Origin: Streptomyces sp. DH5
GTDB taxonomy: Bacteria; Actinomycetota; Actinomycetes; Streptomycetales; Streptomycetaceae
NCBI RefSeq assembly: GCF_020873915.1
Contig: NZ_JAHWGP010000008.1
Location: 150,158 to 214,157 of the forward strand
Direction: 5' to 3'
DNA: 64,000 bases
Made by a program: the position numbers and the translations under genes. Position 1 is the first letter of the stretch, and every line of letters starts with the position of its first letter. A model generated the notes under the pieces. It saw only the letters and a program-made list of their open reading frames with translations, was not told the origin of the DNA and searched no databases. Shown here piece by piece: positions 24,250 to 30,922 of the stretch.

Positions 24250-24423
24250 ATGCGTCATCATCGCGGCGAGATGCTGGACACGACACAGAGCGATGCCGCG
24301 CCGCAGCAGGACGAGCCGCGTGGATGCCTCTTCGCCCTTTCCCAGCCACCGCTGATGATCTTCCTTGCGGTGATCGGGTGTCTGCTGCTCACGGCTGCCC
24401 TGCACGACCTGCTGTGGCTGTGA
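24250..24423 (+). CDS. 57-aa small membrane protein
   Basis: A short reading frame encoding a polar, acidic N-terminal half (LDTTQSDAAPQQDEPRG) and one clear transmembrane helix (PPLMIFLAVIGCLLLTAALH), ending LLWL. ATG 24250 has GGGGG upstream at seven bases; an internal ATG at 24271 would give 50 residues. The composition of a soluble acidic segment plus one helix is unlikely to arise by chance in an intergenic region of this GC content, but there is no other evidence. Confidence 0.5.
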   Translation: MRHHRGEMLDTTQSDAAPQQDEPRGCLFALSQPPLMIFLAVIGCLLLTAALHDLLWL

Positions 24424-24616
24424 GCCGTACCCGCGGTACCCGACGTCACCCGTCGGGACCGCGTCGGCACGGCGTCGACTGCGAAGGACCCCGCCATCAC
24501 GCGGGGCCGCGGCCCTCTCCCCGCCCGGGGAAGCGTCGCTGCCACCCGCGGGGGTCGCCCCGGCGTTCCCCGGACCGGCTCCGGCGGCCCCGTGCGGTAC
24601 CCGCGTCGGCGCGGGG

Positions 24617-25177
24617 TCAGCGTGCCGCCTCCTTGCGGCGGGCCCGGTACGCGGCGACGTGGAGGCGGTTGCCGCAGGTGCGGCTGTCGCAGTAACGGCG
24701 TGAGCGATTGCGGGAGAGGTCGACGAAGGCGTGCCTGCAGTCCGGGGCCTCGCACCGTCTCAGCCGCTCCTGTTCCCCGGCGACCACGAAGAACGCCAGC
24801 GCCATCCCGCAGTCGGCGGCGAGATGGTCGGCCACGGAGGCGCCCGGTGCGAAGTAGTGCACGTGCCAGTCGTAGCCGTCGTGGTCGGTGAGCCGGGGGG
24901 TGGTGCCGGCGGCGGCGATCAGGTCGTTGATCAGTCCGGCCGCGGCCCGCGCGTCGGGCGCGGCGAAGACCGCCGCGAACCGGGAGCGGATCCTGCGCAC
25001 CGCGGCCAGATCGGCCTCGGTGAGCACCCCGACCTCACTGATCTCGTGTTCCCCGACGAAGACCTCCAGGGCCGCGACGTCCGGCAGTCCGTCCGCGGTG
25101 GCGTCGTCCTCCGGTGCGGAGTTCACCAGATCCACCACGGTGTCGAGTGCGCACCGGGTGTCGTGGGTGATCAGCAC
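24617..25177 (-). CDS. CGNR zinc-finger regulatory protein
   Basis: A 186-residue protein of the CGNR (ABATE-domain) family, thought to be stress-related transcriptional regulators. The C-terminal zinc finger is CEAPDCRHAF then RRYCDSRTCGNRLHVAAYR, with four cysteines and the name-giving CGNR followed by a basic DNA-contacting helix. The N-terminal domain (LDTVVDLVNSAPEDD, ALAAVRR-type helices) probably binds a ligand. GTG 25177 is chosen because AGGGAG precedes it on the minus strand. It lies downstream of ssgB but is separated by a strong hairpin. Confidence 0.85.
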   Translation of the reverse strand: MLITHDTRCALDTVVDLVNSAPEDDATADGLPDVAALEVFVGEHEISEVGVLTEADLAAVRRIRSRFAAVFAAPDARAAAGLINDLIAAAGTTPRLTDHDGYDWHVHYFAPGASVADHLAADCGMALAFFVVAGEQERLRRCEAPDCRHAFVDLSRNRSRRYCDSRTCGNRLHVAAYRARRKEAAR

Positions 25178-25496
25178 GATTCGCTCCCTGGCCTGGGGGA
25201 CGGGCGGGCGCCCGCCGATGCTGGCCGATGGTAGTGGCTTCGGCGTGCTCCGTGCGTCCCCGCTCCGCACACGGCTTCGAATCAGCGCCACGATCCCCGC
25301 GGACGCCCCCGGCCGCACCGGGTCCCCGTCCTCATGCCCGCGGAGCGCGCGTAAGGCAGCACAACGGCGCCGAGCCGCGGAGAACCGCGGCGTCGGCGCC
25401 GTTGAGCGTGAGCCGCGTGCGGCTTCCCGCAGGCGGTTGTCCGGGCCGGCGCCGTCACCCCGAGTCGACGGCGCCGGGCGGCCTGGTGAGCCTCGC
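25178..25496. other. 319-base intergenic region between ssgB and the CGNR gene
   Basis: No gene is supportable. The half next to ssgB contains a 19-pair hairpin (25362-25404) that fits a terminator for ssgB. The half next to the CGNR gene should hold its promoter; the only -10-like hexamer I see on the minus strand is TACCAT near 25230, which is weak. Confidence 0.5.
25362..25404 (-). terminator. 19-bp stem hairpin downstream of ssgB
   Basis: CAACGGCGCCGAGCCGCGG pairs with its complement ending GTCGGCGCCGTTG around the loop AGAA, with one bulged G. It lies about 92 bases beyond the ssgB stop on the minus strand. Confidence 0.6.
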
Positions 25497-25910
25497 CTAG
25501 CTTTCCGCCAGGATGTGCGAGAGCTCCTGGTCGAGGTCGAAGTGCCGGTGTTCCGTGCCGGGCGGCACGGCGGCGTCTGTGCGCTTCAGGAAGGACTCCA
25601 GGGCCCGTGCCGGGGCCTCGAGCAGGGCTTCCCCCTCCGGCGAGCTCAGGGCGATGCACACGACGCCCTGTCCGTGACTGCGCGACGGCCAGACGCGGAC
25701 GTCGCCGGTGCCCGTGGGGCGGTGAAGTCCCTCGGCGAGGAGGTCGCGGGCGAACACCCACTCGACGGTTTCCTCGGCTCCGGTGTGGAAGGTGGCGTGC
25801 ACGGCGTAGGGGTCGGCCGTGTCGTACCGCAGGCCTGCGGGGACAGGCAGGGAGGACTCGCTCGACACAACGAGGCGCAGGTGCAGCTCGCAGCTGACCG
25901 TGGTGTTCAT
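25497..25910 (-). CDS. ssgB: sporulation-specific cell division protein SsgB
   Basis: A 137-residue SsgA-like protein that I recognise almost residue for residue as SsgB: MNTTVSCELHLRLVVSSES at the start, DPYAVHATFHTGAEETVEWV in the middle and FDLDQELSHILAES at the end. In Streptomyces, SsgB is positioned with SsgA in aerial hyphae and recruits FtsZ to the future septation sites. The ATG 25910 gives the known length. In S. coelicolor transcription depends on the stress/sporulation sigma factor SigH, which is established knowledge rather than visible here. Strong marker for a sporulating streptomycete. Confidence 0.96.
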   Translation of the reverse strand: MNTTVSCELHLRLVVSSESSLPVPAGLRYDTADPYAVHATFHTGAEETVEWVFARDLLAEGLHRPTGTGDVRVWPSRSHGQGVVCIALSSPEGEALLEAPARALESFLKRTDAAVPPGTEHRHFDLDQELSHILAES

Positions 25911-25971
25911 AAGCGCCAGGGCCTTTCGCTCAGTGTGCGCTCGGGGATTCGCACGTCGGCGAAATCGACAT

Positions 25972-25995
25972 GCCACCTACGGTGCCGTTGTAAAC
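25972..25995 (-). promoter_or_regulatory. weak candidate SigB/SigH-type promoter of ssgB
   Basis: On the minus strand GTTTACAACG is followed 11 bases later by GTAGGTG, loosely like the GTTT / GGGTA pattern of the streptomycete SigB family, about 65-85 bases upstream of the ssgB ATG. The spacing and -10 are not canonical. Confidence 0.22.
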
Positions 25996-26087
25996 CCCTC
26001 TGAGTGTTTTGCGTGCGTTTAGGTAACTCTTCCGGCCGAGAGATCGCTGGCGGCGTGCACCCATTCCGGTGATGTGTTTCGCTCGGG

Positions 26088-26093
26088 TAGTGT
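26088..26093 (+). promoter_or_regulatory. -10 element giving a leaderless transcript (PGPGW protein)
   Basis: TAGTGT ends eight bases before the ATG at 26102, a leaderless geometry. Upstream GTTTCGCTCGGGTAG also loosely resembles a SigB-type promoter. Confidence 0.35.
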
Positions 26094-26101
26094 TTGGCCG
26101 C

Positions 26102-26560
26102 ATGAACACGGGGAGTAGCAGTTCCGTCGAGGCCACGGCGGCGGCTCACGGGGTGACGGTGGACGAGAGCGAGAGCCGGGACGAGCGGGCGCTCGGATCC
26201 AGGGCGCCGGAGTTCGTCAAGGCGCGCCGCGCGCTGCACCTCAGCTGGCAGGTCGGCGTCTTCGTCGTCGGCCTCGCGGTCGTGGCGGCCGGTGCCGCGA
26301 TGCTCGTGCTGCCCGGCCCGGGGTGGGTCGTGATCTTCGGCGGCATGGCGATCTGGGCGACCGAGTTCGCGTGGGCCCAGCTGGTGCTGCGCTGGACCAA
26401 GCGCAAGGTCACCGAGGCGGCCCAGCGCGCCCTCGACCCCAAGGTGCGGCGCCGCAACATCATCCTGACCTCGGTCGGGCTGGTGGTCGCCGCCGCGGTG
26501 ACCGGCTTCTACCTCTGGAAGTTCGGCCTCGTGATGCCCTGGAAGATCGAGAACCAGTGA
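26102..26560 (+). CDS. PGPGW-motif transmembrane protein (TIGR02611 type)
   Basis: A 152-residue membrane protein with an acidic, Ser-rich N-terminal segment, then helices VGVFVVGLAVVAAGAAMLVL and a C-terminal IILTSVGLVVAAAVTGFYLWKFG. The conserved LPGPGWVVIFGGMAIWATEF sits between them; this PGPGW block defines a family of unknown function common in actinobacteria. ATG 26102 is supported by the -10-like TAGTGT nearby. A hairpin and a tRNA-Val gene follow. Confidence 0.82.
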   Translation: MNTGSSSSVEATAAAHGVTVDESESRDERALGSRAPEFVKARRALHLSWQVGVFVVGLAVVAAGAAMLVLPGPGWVVIFGGMAIWATEFAWAQLVLRWTKRKVTEAAQRALDPKVRRRNIILTSVGLVVAAAVTGFYLWKFGLVMPWKIENQ

Positions 26561-26566
26561 CCCTCG

Positions 26567-26593
26567 GCGGGGGCCGGTCCGGTCGGCCCCCGC
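26567..26593 (+). terminator. hairpin after the PGPGW protein gene
   Basis: GCGGGGGCCG pairs with CGGCCCCCGC around a seven-base loop, six bases after the stop codon. No T-run. Confidence 0.55.
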
Positions 26594-26639
26594 TGGTCAC
26601 GGGCACCCTCTGACATGGGGTAATGTTCTTCCTGCGTCC

Positions 26640-26711
26640 GGGCGATTAGCTCAGTGGGAGAGCGCTTCGTTCACACCGAAGAGGTCACTGGTTCGAACCC
26701 AGTATCGCCCA
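26640..26711 (+). tRNA. tRNA-Val (anticodon CAC), copy A
   Basis: A 72-nt cloverleaf: acceptor GGGCGAT/ATCGCCC, anticodon stem CTTCG/CGAAG with loop TTCACAC (anticodon CAC), T loop GGTTCGAACCC, discriminator A; the next bases CCG show that CCA is not encoded. An identical gene lies at 34190-34261 in the same orientation. Confidence 0.94.
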
Positions 26712-26719
26712 CCGGATCA

Positions 26720-26760
26720 CGGCACGGCCCGGCTCACGAATCGTGAGCCGGGCCGTGCCG
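26720..26760 (+). terminator. 20-bp palindromic terminator after tRNA-Val copy A
   Basis: CGGCACGGCCCGGCTCACGA is followed, after a single A, by its exact complement TCGTGAGCCGGGCCGTGCCG and then TTTCCC. It forms about an 18-pair stem with a small loop. Confidence 0.75.
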
Positions 26761-26987
26761 TTTCCCGGGGTCCGCGCACCCGCCCCGCTCCCGCCCGGCC
26801 GTTCCGCTTCCGGTCGCCTTCATCCAACCGTGACCTGCCCGCGCGCCCGCCCCGGTCGGCTCCCCGGTGTTCGACCCGTCGGCCGCAAGGCGCCCACCTG
26901 GGCATCTCCAGCCCTGCCGGGCCGTTCGTGCGGGGGCGTCACCCCCCATCGCCGAACCGGACCGCCGATGAATTCCTGTCCGAATCA

Positions 26988-27047
26988 TTGACGTGCCCGT
27001 GGGCCCTCCGTACCTTGTGCCAGCAAGCGCTTACTTGAAACGATTCA
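26988..27047 (+). promoter_or_regulatory. promoter with overlapping LacI-type operators for the sugar ABC operon
   Basis: TTGACG (26988) and TACCTT (27011) are spaced by 17 bases, one of the best promoters in the window. Immediately downstream, over the expected start site, are two palindromes: GCAAGCGCTTAC (27023-27034, core AAGCGCTT) and TGAAACGATTCA (27036-27047). The second fits the TGNAANCGNTNNCA pattern of LacI/GalR-family repressors. A repressor bound here would block initiation, so sugar-dependent induction is likely. No regulator gene is adjacent. Confidence 0.62.
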
Positions 27048-27080
27048 TGAGGCGGAAGCGAACGTCGCGGGGAGGCTCAT

Positions 27081-28370
27081 ATGCAGCAGGGCAGGAATGT
27101 GGAGAGGCGCACGGTCCTCAAAGCGGCGGGCGCCTCGCTGGCCGTCGCGGGACTCGGCGCGACGGCGACCGCCTGCGGCGGCGGCAGTGGATCGGGCGAC
27201 GGGACGGTGACGATCCGTTACGCGTGGTGGGGCGGGGAGCCGCGCACCATCGCCATCAAGAAGACGATCGCACTCTTCGAGAAGAAGTTCCCGAAGGTCA
27301 AGGTCAAGCCGGAATTCACCGACTACGAAGCCTTCTGGGAGAAGTTCCAGACCCAGGCCTCCGGAGGGAATCCGCCGGACGTTTTCCAGAATGCCGTCGG
27401 ATTCCTGCGCAAGTACGACAAGCGCGGTGTTCTGCTGGACCTCAAGACGCAGGCGGACGCCGGGAATCTGAGCCTGGAGAACTTCCGCAACGGCGTCCTG
27501 GCGAACGGTCAGGTCGACGGCAAGCAGATCGCCGTCCCCGTGGGCGCCAACACGATGGCACTCGTCATCGACCTCAAGGCCTTCGAAAAGGCCGGGGTGG
27601 AGGCGAAGTTCGGCTGGACCTGGGACGAGTACTTCGACGCGCTGCAGGCGATCCAGGACAAGCTGAAGATCGCCGGAGACACGGGCTACTTCAGCATCAT
27701 GTACCTGTACGACCTCTACCTCCGCCAGAACGGCAAGGCCTTTTTCACGGACACCGATCTCGGCTTCACCCAGGACGATCTGACCGAGTGGTGGGAGGAC
27801 GGCTACAAGAGGGTGAAGTCCGGACTCGTCGCCGACCCGAAAAAGGTCGAGCAGGTCAAGCCCAAGTCCGCGCTGTCGGCGGGTCTCGCGGCGTCCGAGT
27901 TCACCTGGGACAACTTCTCCATCCGCTACGAGGGGGAGGGCGAGTCGGACTACGGCCTCGCGCCGATCCCCACCACGGACGGCAAGAACACCGGCCAGTA
28001 CCTCGGATCCCTGATGCTGAGCGGGTTCTCCGGCACCAAGCACCCCAAGGAGGTCGCCCAGTTCATCGACTTCATGGTCCACGACCCCGAGGTCGGCGAG
28101 ATCATGGGCTACGACCGCGGTCTCCTCGCCACCACCGAACAGTACGAGGCGTTCAAGCCCACCGACCCCAACAACAAGGGTGTCGCGGCCTACGAGGAAG
28201 AGGTCGCCGCGGCCGGCGTCCTCGGCAGGATCACCCCGCACCCGTCGGGCGCCGACGTCATCGAGGCCGCGTTCCTGCGCATCGGCGGCGAGGTCGCCCA
28301 GGGCAAGACCAAGCCGGCCGACGCCGCCAAGGCACTGTTCAGCGAGGCCAAGGCCGCGTTCGCCGGCTGA
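27081..28370 (+). CDS. sugar ABC transporter substrate-binding lipoprotein
   Basis: A 429-residue family 1 extracellular solute-binding protein. The N-terminus has a twin-arginine motif (ERRTVLKAAG) and a lipobox ATAC with Cys32, so it may be a Tat-exported lipoprotein. The mature protein starts TVTIRYAWWGGEPR, as in oligosaccharide-binding proteins. GGGGAGG precedes the ATG. It is the first gene of an operon with two permeases, a DUF624 protein and a YetA-like lyase, which suggests rhamnogalacturonan-derived oligosaccharides as ligand. The ATPase is missing, so a shared one such as MsiK is probably used. Third-position GC is somewhat lower than in neighbouring genes. Confidence 0.9.
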   Translation: MQQGRNVERRTVLKAAGASLAVAGLGATATACGGGSGSGDGTVTIRYAWWGGEPRTIAIKKTIALFEKKFPKVKVKPEFTDYEAFWEKFQTQASGGNPPDVFQNAVGFLRKYDKRGVLLDLKTQADAGNLSLENFRNGVLANGQVDGKQIAVPVGANTMALVIDLKAFEKAGVEAKFGWTWDEYFDALQAIQDKLKIAGDTGYFSIMYLYDLYLRQNGKAFFTDTDLGFTQDDLTEWWEDGYKRVKSGLVADPKKVEQVKPKSALSAGLAASEFTWDNFSIRYEGEGESDYGLAPIPTTDGKNTGQYLGSLMLSGFSGTKHPKEVAQFIDFMVHDPEVGEIMGYDRGLLATTEQYEAFKPTDPNNKGVAAYEEEVAAAGVLGRITPHPSGADVIEAAFLRIGGEVAQGKTKPADAAKALFSEAKAAFAG

Positions 28371-28384
28371 GGGGACGTACCACC

Positions 28385-29341
28385 ATGACGCTCGTCAAGG
28401 AAGCGCCCGCGCGCCCGGCCGGGAAGCGGCCCGCCGCTCCCGCGGCCGGGCGGCGCGGCCGGCGCCGCGAGAATCTCGCCGGCTATCTCTTCATGTCGCC
28501 GTGGATCGCGGGGTTCCTGCTGCTCACGGCGGGGCCGATGATCGCGTCGCTGTACTACGCGTTCACCAGCTACAACCTGTTCACGCCGCCCCAGTGGATC
28601 GGGCTGGACAACTTCACGACGATGTTCCAGGACCCGCGCTGGCAGAAGTCGGTGGAGGTCACCCTCAAGTACGTCGTCGTCGCGACCCCCCTGAAACTGC
28701 TGCTCGCGCTCGGCGTCGCGCTGCTCCTCGCACAACAGCGGCGCGGACAGGGGCTGTACCGGGCGGCGTTCTACATGCCCTCGCTCATCGGCGCCAGCGT
28801 CTCCGTCGGTTTCGTGTGGCGGGCGCTGTTCTCCGACGACGCGGTCGTGGACCGCACCCAGAAGGTCTTCGGCTTCGACGTCGGCGGCTGGATCGGCAAC
28901 CCGGACTACGTCATCTACGCCCTGGTGGCTCTGAGTATCTGGCAGTTCGGTGCCCCCATGGTCATCTTCCTGGCCGGCCTCAAGCAGGTCCCGCGGGAGC
29001 TGTACGAGGCCGCCGAGGTGGACGGGGCCGGTCCGCTGCGCCGGTTCTGGAACATCACGCTGCCGATGATCTCCCCGGTGCTGTTCTTCAACGTGCTGCT
29101 GGAGTCCATCCACGCGTTCCAGGTGTTCGGCTCGGCCTACGTCGTCTCCGACACCCGGTGCGGACCGGCCGACGCCACGCTCGTCTACACCTGTTACCTC
29201 TATCAGAAGGGCTTCAAGGAGGCCCAGATGGGCTTCGCCTCCGCGATGGCCTGGACCCTGGTGATCGCGGTGGCGCTCGTCACGGCGGTCCTGTTCTGGT
29301 CGCAGAAGAAGTGGGTGCACTACGAGGAGGCCGCCAAGTGA
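28385..29341 (+). CDS. sugar ABC transporter permease (MalF/LplB type)
   Basis: A 318-residue permease with six transmembrane helices after a basic Pro/Ala-rich N-terminal extension of about 30 residues. The EAA coupling loop is EAAEVDGAGPLRRFWNITLPM. It is transcribed 14 bases after the binding-protein gene and overlaps the next permease gene by four bases (GTGA). It forms the membrane channel with the second permease. Confidence 0.92.
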   Translation: MTLVKEAPARPAGKRPAAPAAGRRGRRRENLAGYLFMSPWIAGFLLLTAGPMIASLYYAFTSYNLFTPPQWIGLDNFTTMFQDPRWQKSVEVTLKYVVVATPLKLLLALGVALLLAQQRRGQGLYRAAFYMPSLIGASVSVGFVWRALFSDDAVVDRTQKVFGFDVGGWIGNPDYVIYALVALSIWQFGAPMVIFLAGLKQVPRELYEAAEVDGAGPLRRFWNITLPMISPVLFFNVLLESIHAFQVFGSAYVVSDTRCGPADATLVYTCYLYQKGFKEAQMGFASAMAWTLVIAVALVTAVLFWSQKKWVHYEEAAK

Positions 29342-30213
29342 CCACTGCCACCAGCTCCGCCCTGCCCGCCACGGGCGAGCGGCGGCGCCTCGGGTCGATC
29401 GCCTGGCACGTGGGCGCGCTCGCCGTCCTCGCGGTCGTCCTCTACCCCGTGATCTGGGTGGTCGGCGCCTCGTTCAAACCGAGCAAGGACATCATCGCCA
29501 GCCTCGACCTGCTGCCGGCCAAGCCGGTCTGGGAGAACTTCTCCGGCCTCGCCGACGGCATCTCCGGCATCTCCATCAGCAGCTTCTTCTGGAACTCGCT
29601 GATGTACGCGGTCCTCGCCGTCGCCGGTGTCGTCCTGTCCAGCTCGCTCACCGCCTACGCCTTCGCGAAAATCCGGTTCGCCGGGCGGAACCTGCTCTTC
29701 ACGCTGATGATCGGCACACTGCTGCTGCCGTACCACGTCCTGCTCATCCCGCAGTACGTGCTCTTCCGCAACCTCGAGCTCACCGACACCCTGGTGCCGC
29801 TCGTGGCGGGCAAGTTCCTGGCCACGGAGGCCTTCTTCGTCTTCCTGATGGTGCAGTTCATGCGCGGCCTGCCCAGGGAACTGGACGAGGCGGCCAAGCT
29901 GGACGGCTGCGGGCACCTGCGCACCTACTGGTCGATCGTGCTGCCGCTGAGCCGGCCCGCGATCATCACCAGCGCGATCTTCACCTTCATCAACGCCTGG
30001 AACGACTTCATGGGGCCGCTCATCTACCTGAACACCCCGGAGAAGTACACCGTTTCGCTCGGCCTGATGATGTTCCGCGACCAGGAGGGCATCTCCAACT
30101 ACGGCAGCATGATCGCGATGTCGCTGGTGGCGCTGGTGCCGGTCATCGCCTTCTTCATGGCCTTCCAGCGCTACCTCATCGACGGCATGGCGACCTCCGG
30201 ACTGAAGGGCTGA
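29338..30213 (+). CDS. sugar ABC transporter permease (MalG/LplC type)
   Basis: A 291-residue permease with six helices and the coupling loop EAAKLDGCGHLRTYWSIVLPL. The GTG start overlaps the stop of the first permease gene, which implies coupled translation. The C-terminus ends FQRYLIDGMATSGLKG, typical for the MalG branch. No ATP-binding subunit is encoded nearby. Confidence 0.92.
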   Translation: MTTATSSALPATGERRRLGSIAWHVGALAVLAVVLYPVIWVVGASFKPSKDIIASLDLLPAKPVWENFSGLADGISGISISSFFWNSLMYAVLAVAGVVLSSSLTAYAFAKIRFAGRNLLFTLMIGTLLLPYHVLLIPQYVLFRNLELTDTLVPLVAGKFLATEAFFVFLMVQFMRGLPRELDEAAKLDGCGHLRTYWSIVLPLSRPAIITSAIFTFINAWNDFMGPLIYLNTPEKYTVSLGLMMFRDQEGISNYGSMIAMSLVALVPVIAFFMAFQRYLIDGMATSGLKG

Positions 30214-30223
30214 GGCGGTCGTC

Positions 30224-30823
30224 ATGGCGCAAGCACGCGTGAAGGCGCGCACCTCGCGCAGGGAGTCCGTGTTCGGCGAACGCTTCGCGGTCTTCGCCGA
30301 GTGCCTGCTGACCGGGGTGTGGATCGCCGTGGCCTGCCTCGGTGTCGTCACCTACCCCGCGGCCTTCGCCGCCGGCGCCCGGCACCTGCGGCGCCGTACC
30401 ACCCACCAGGGCGGCGGCCTGCGGGAGTTCGCCCGGGACTTTTGTACGGCCCTGCGCGGCGGCTGGATCGTCGGGCTCGCCGGGTGGGCCGTGGCCGGTG
30501 CGGTGTGGGTGGACGTCCTTGCCGTCCGGGCCGGACTCCCCGGTGGGTCGTTCGCCGGCGCCGTCGGTGTCCTCGCGCTGATCGGGGCCGCCGTGGCCCT
30601 GCTGCGGGCGGCCGCCGTCTGGGCGCCCGGCACTCCCTGGCGGGCCTCGCTCGCGGACGCCGGGCGGCGCACCGTGCTCGATCCCGCCGGGTCCTTCCTG
30701 GTCGTCTGCGGTCTGGCGGTCGTGGCCCTGTCCGCGGGATTCGTCCCGCCGCTGGCGGTCCCCGTCCTCGGAGCCGTCGCGGCGGCGGCCGTCGCCGTGG
30801 AGGAGCGGTACCGGCACCGCTGA
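30224..30823 (+). CDS. DUF624 (YesL-like) membrane protein
   Basis: A 199-residue protein with about five hydrophobic helices; the N-terminal part FGERFAVFAECLLTGVWIAV then GVVTYPAAFAAGARHLRRR is the YesL/DUF624 signature. In Bacillus YesL belongs to a rhamnogalacturonan-utilisation cluster together with an ABC importer and YetA, the same company as here. Its role is unknown, possibly as an accessory to uptake. The gene starts ten bases after the permease stop. Confidence 0.78.
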   Translation: MAQARVKARTSRRESVFGERFAVFAECLLTGVWIAVACLGVVTYPAAFAAGARHLRRRTTHQGGGLREFARDFCTALRGGWIVGLAGWAVAGAVWVDVLAVRAGLPGGSFAGAVGVLALIGAAVALLRAAAVWAPGTPWRASLADAGRRTVLDPAGSFLVVCGLAVVALSAGFVPPLAVPVLGAVAAAAVAVEERYRHR

Positions 30824-30922
30824 CGGGCGGTGCCCCTCTCCGGAGGCCGGCGCCTCGGCGCCGCACCTCTGTCTGTCATGCCCTTGACATCACCTTGCAC
30901 CCCGCAACGGAAAGGAAAGGCC

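Larger units (their letters stand above)
26712..27080. other. 369-base region between tRNA-Val and the sugar ABC operon
   Basis: No gene is supportable. It holds the tRNA terminator (26720-26760), about 220 bases without visible structure, and then the promoter and palindromic operators of the sugar importer operon (26988-27047). Confidence 0.6.
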
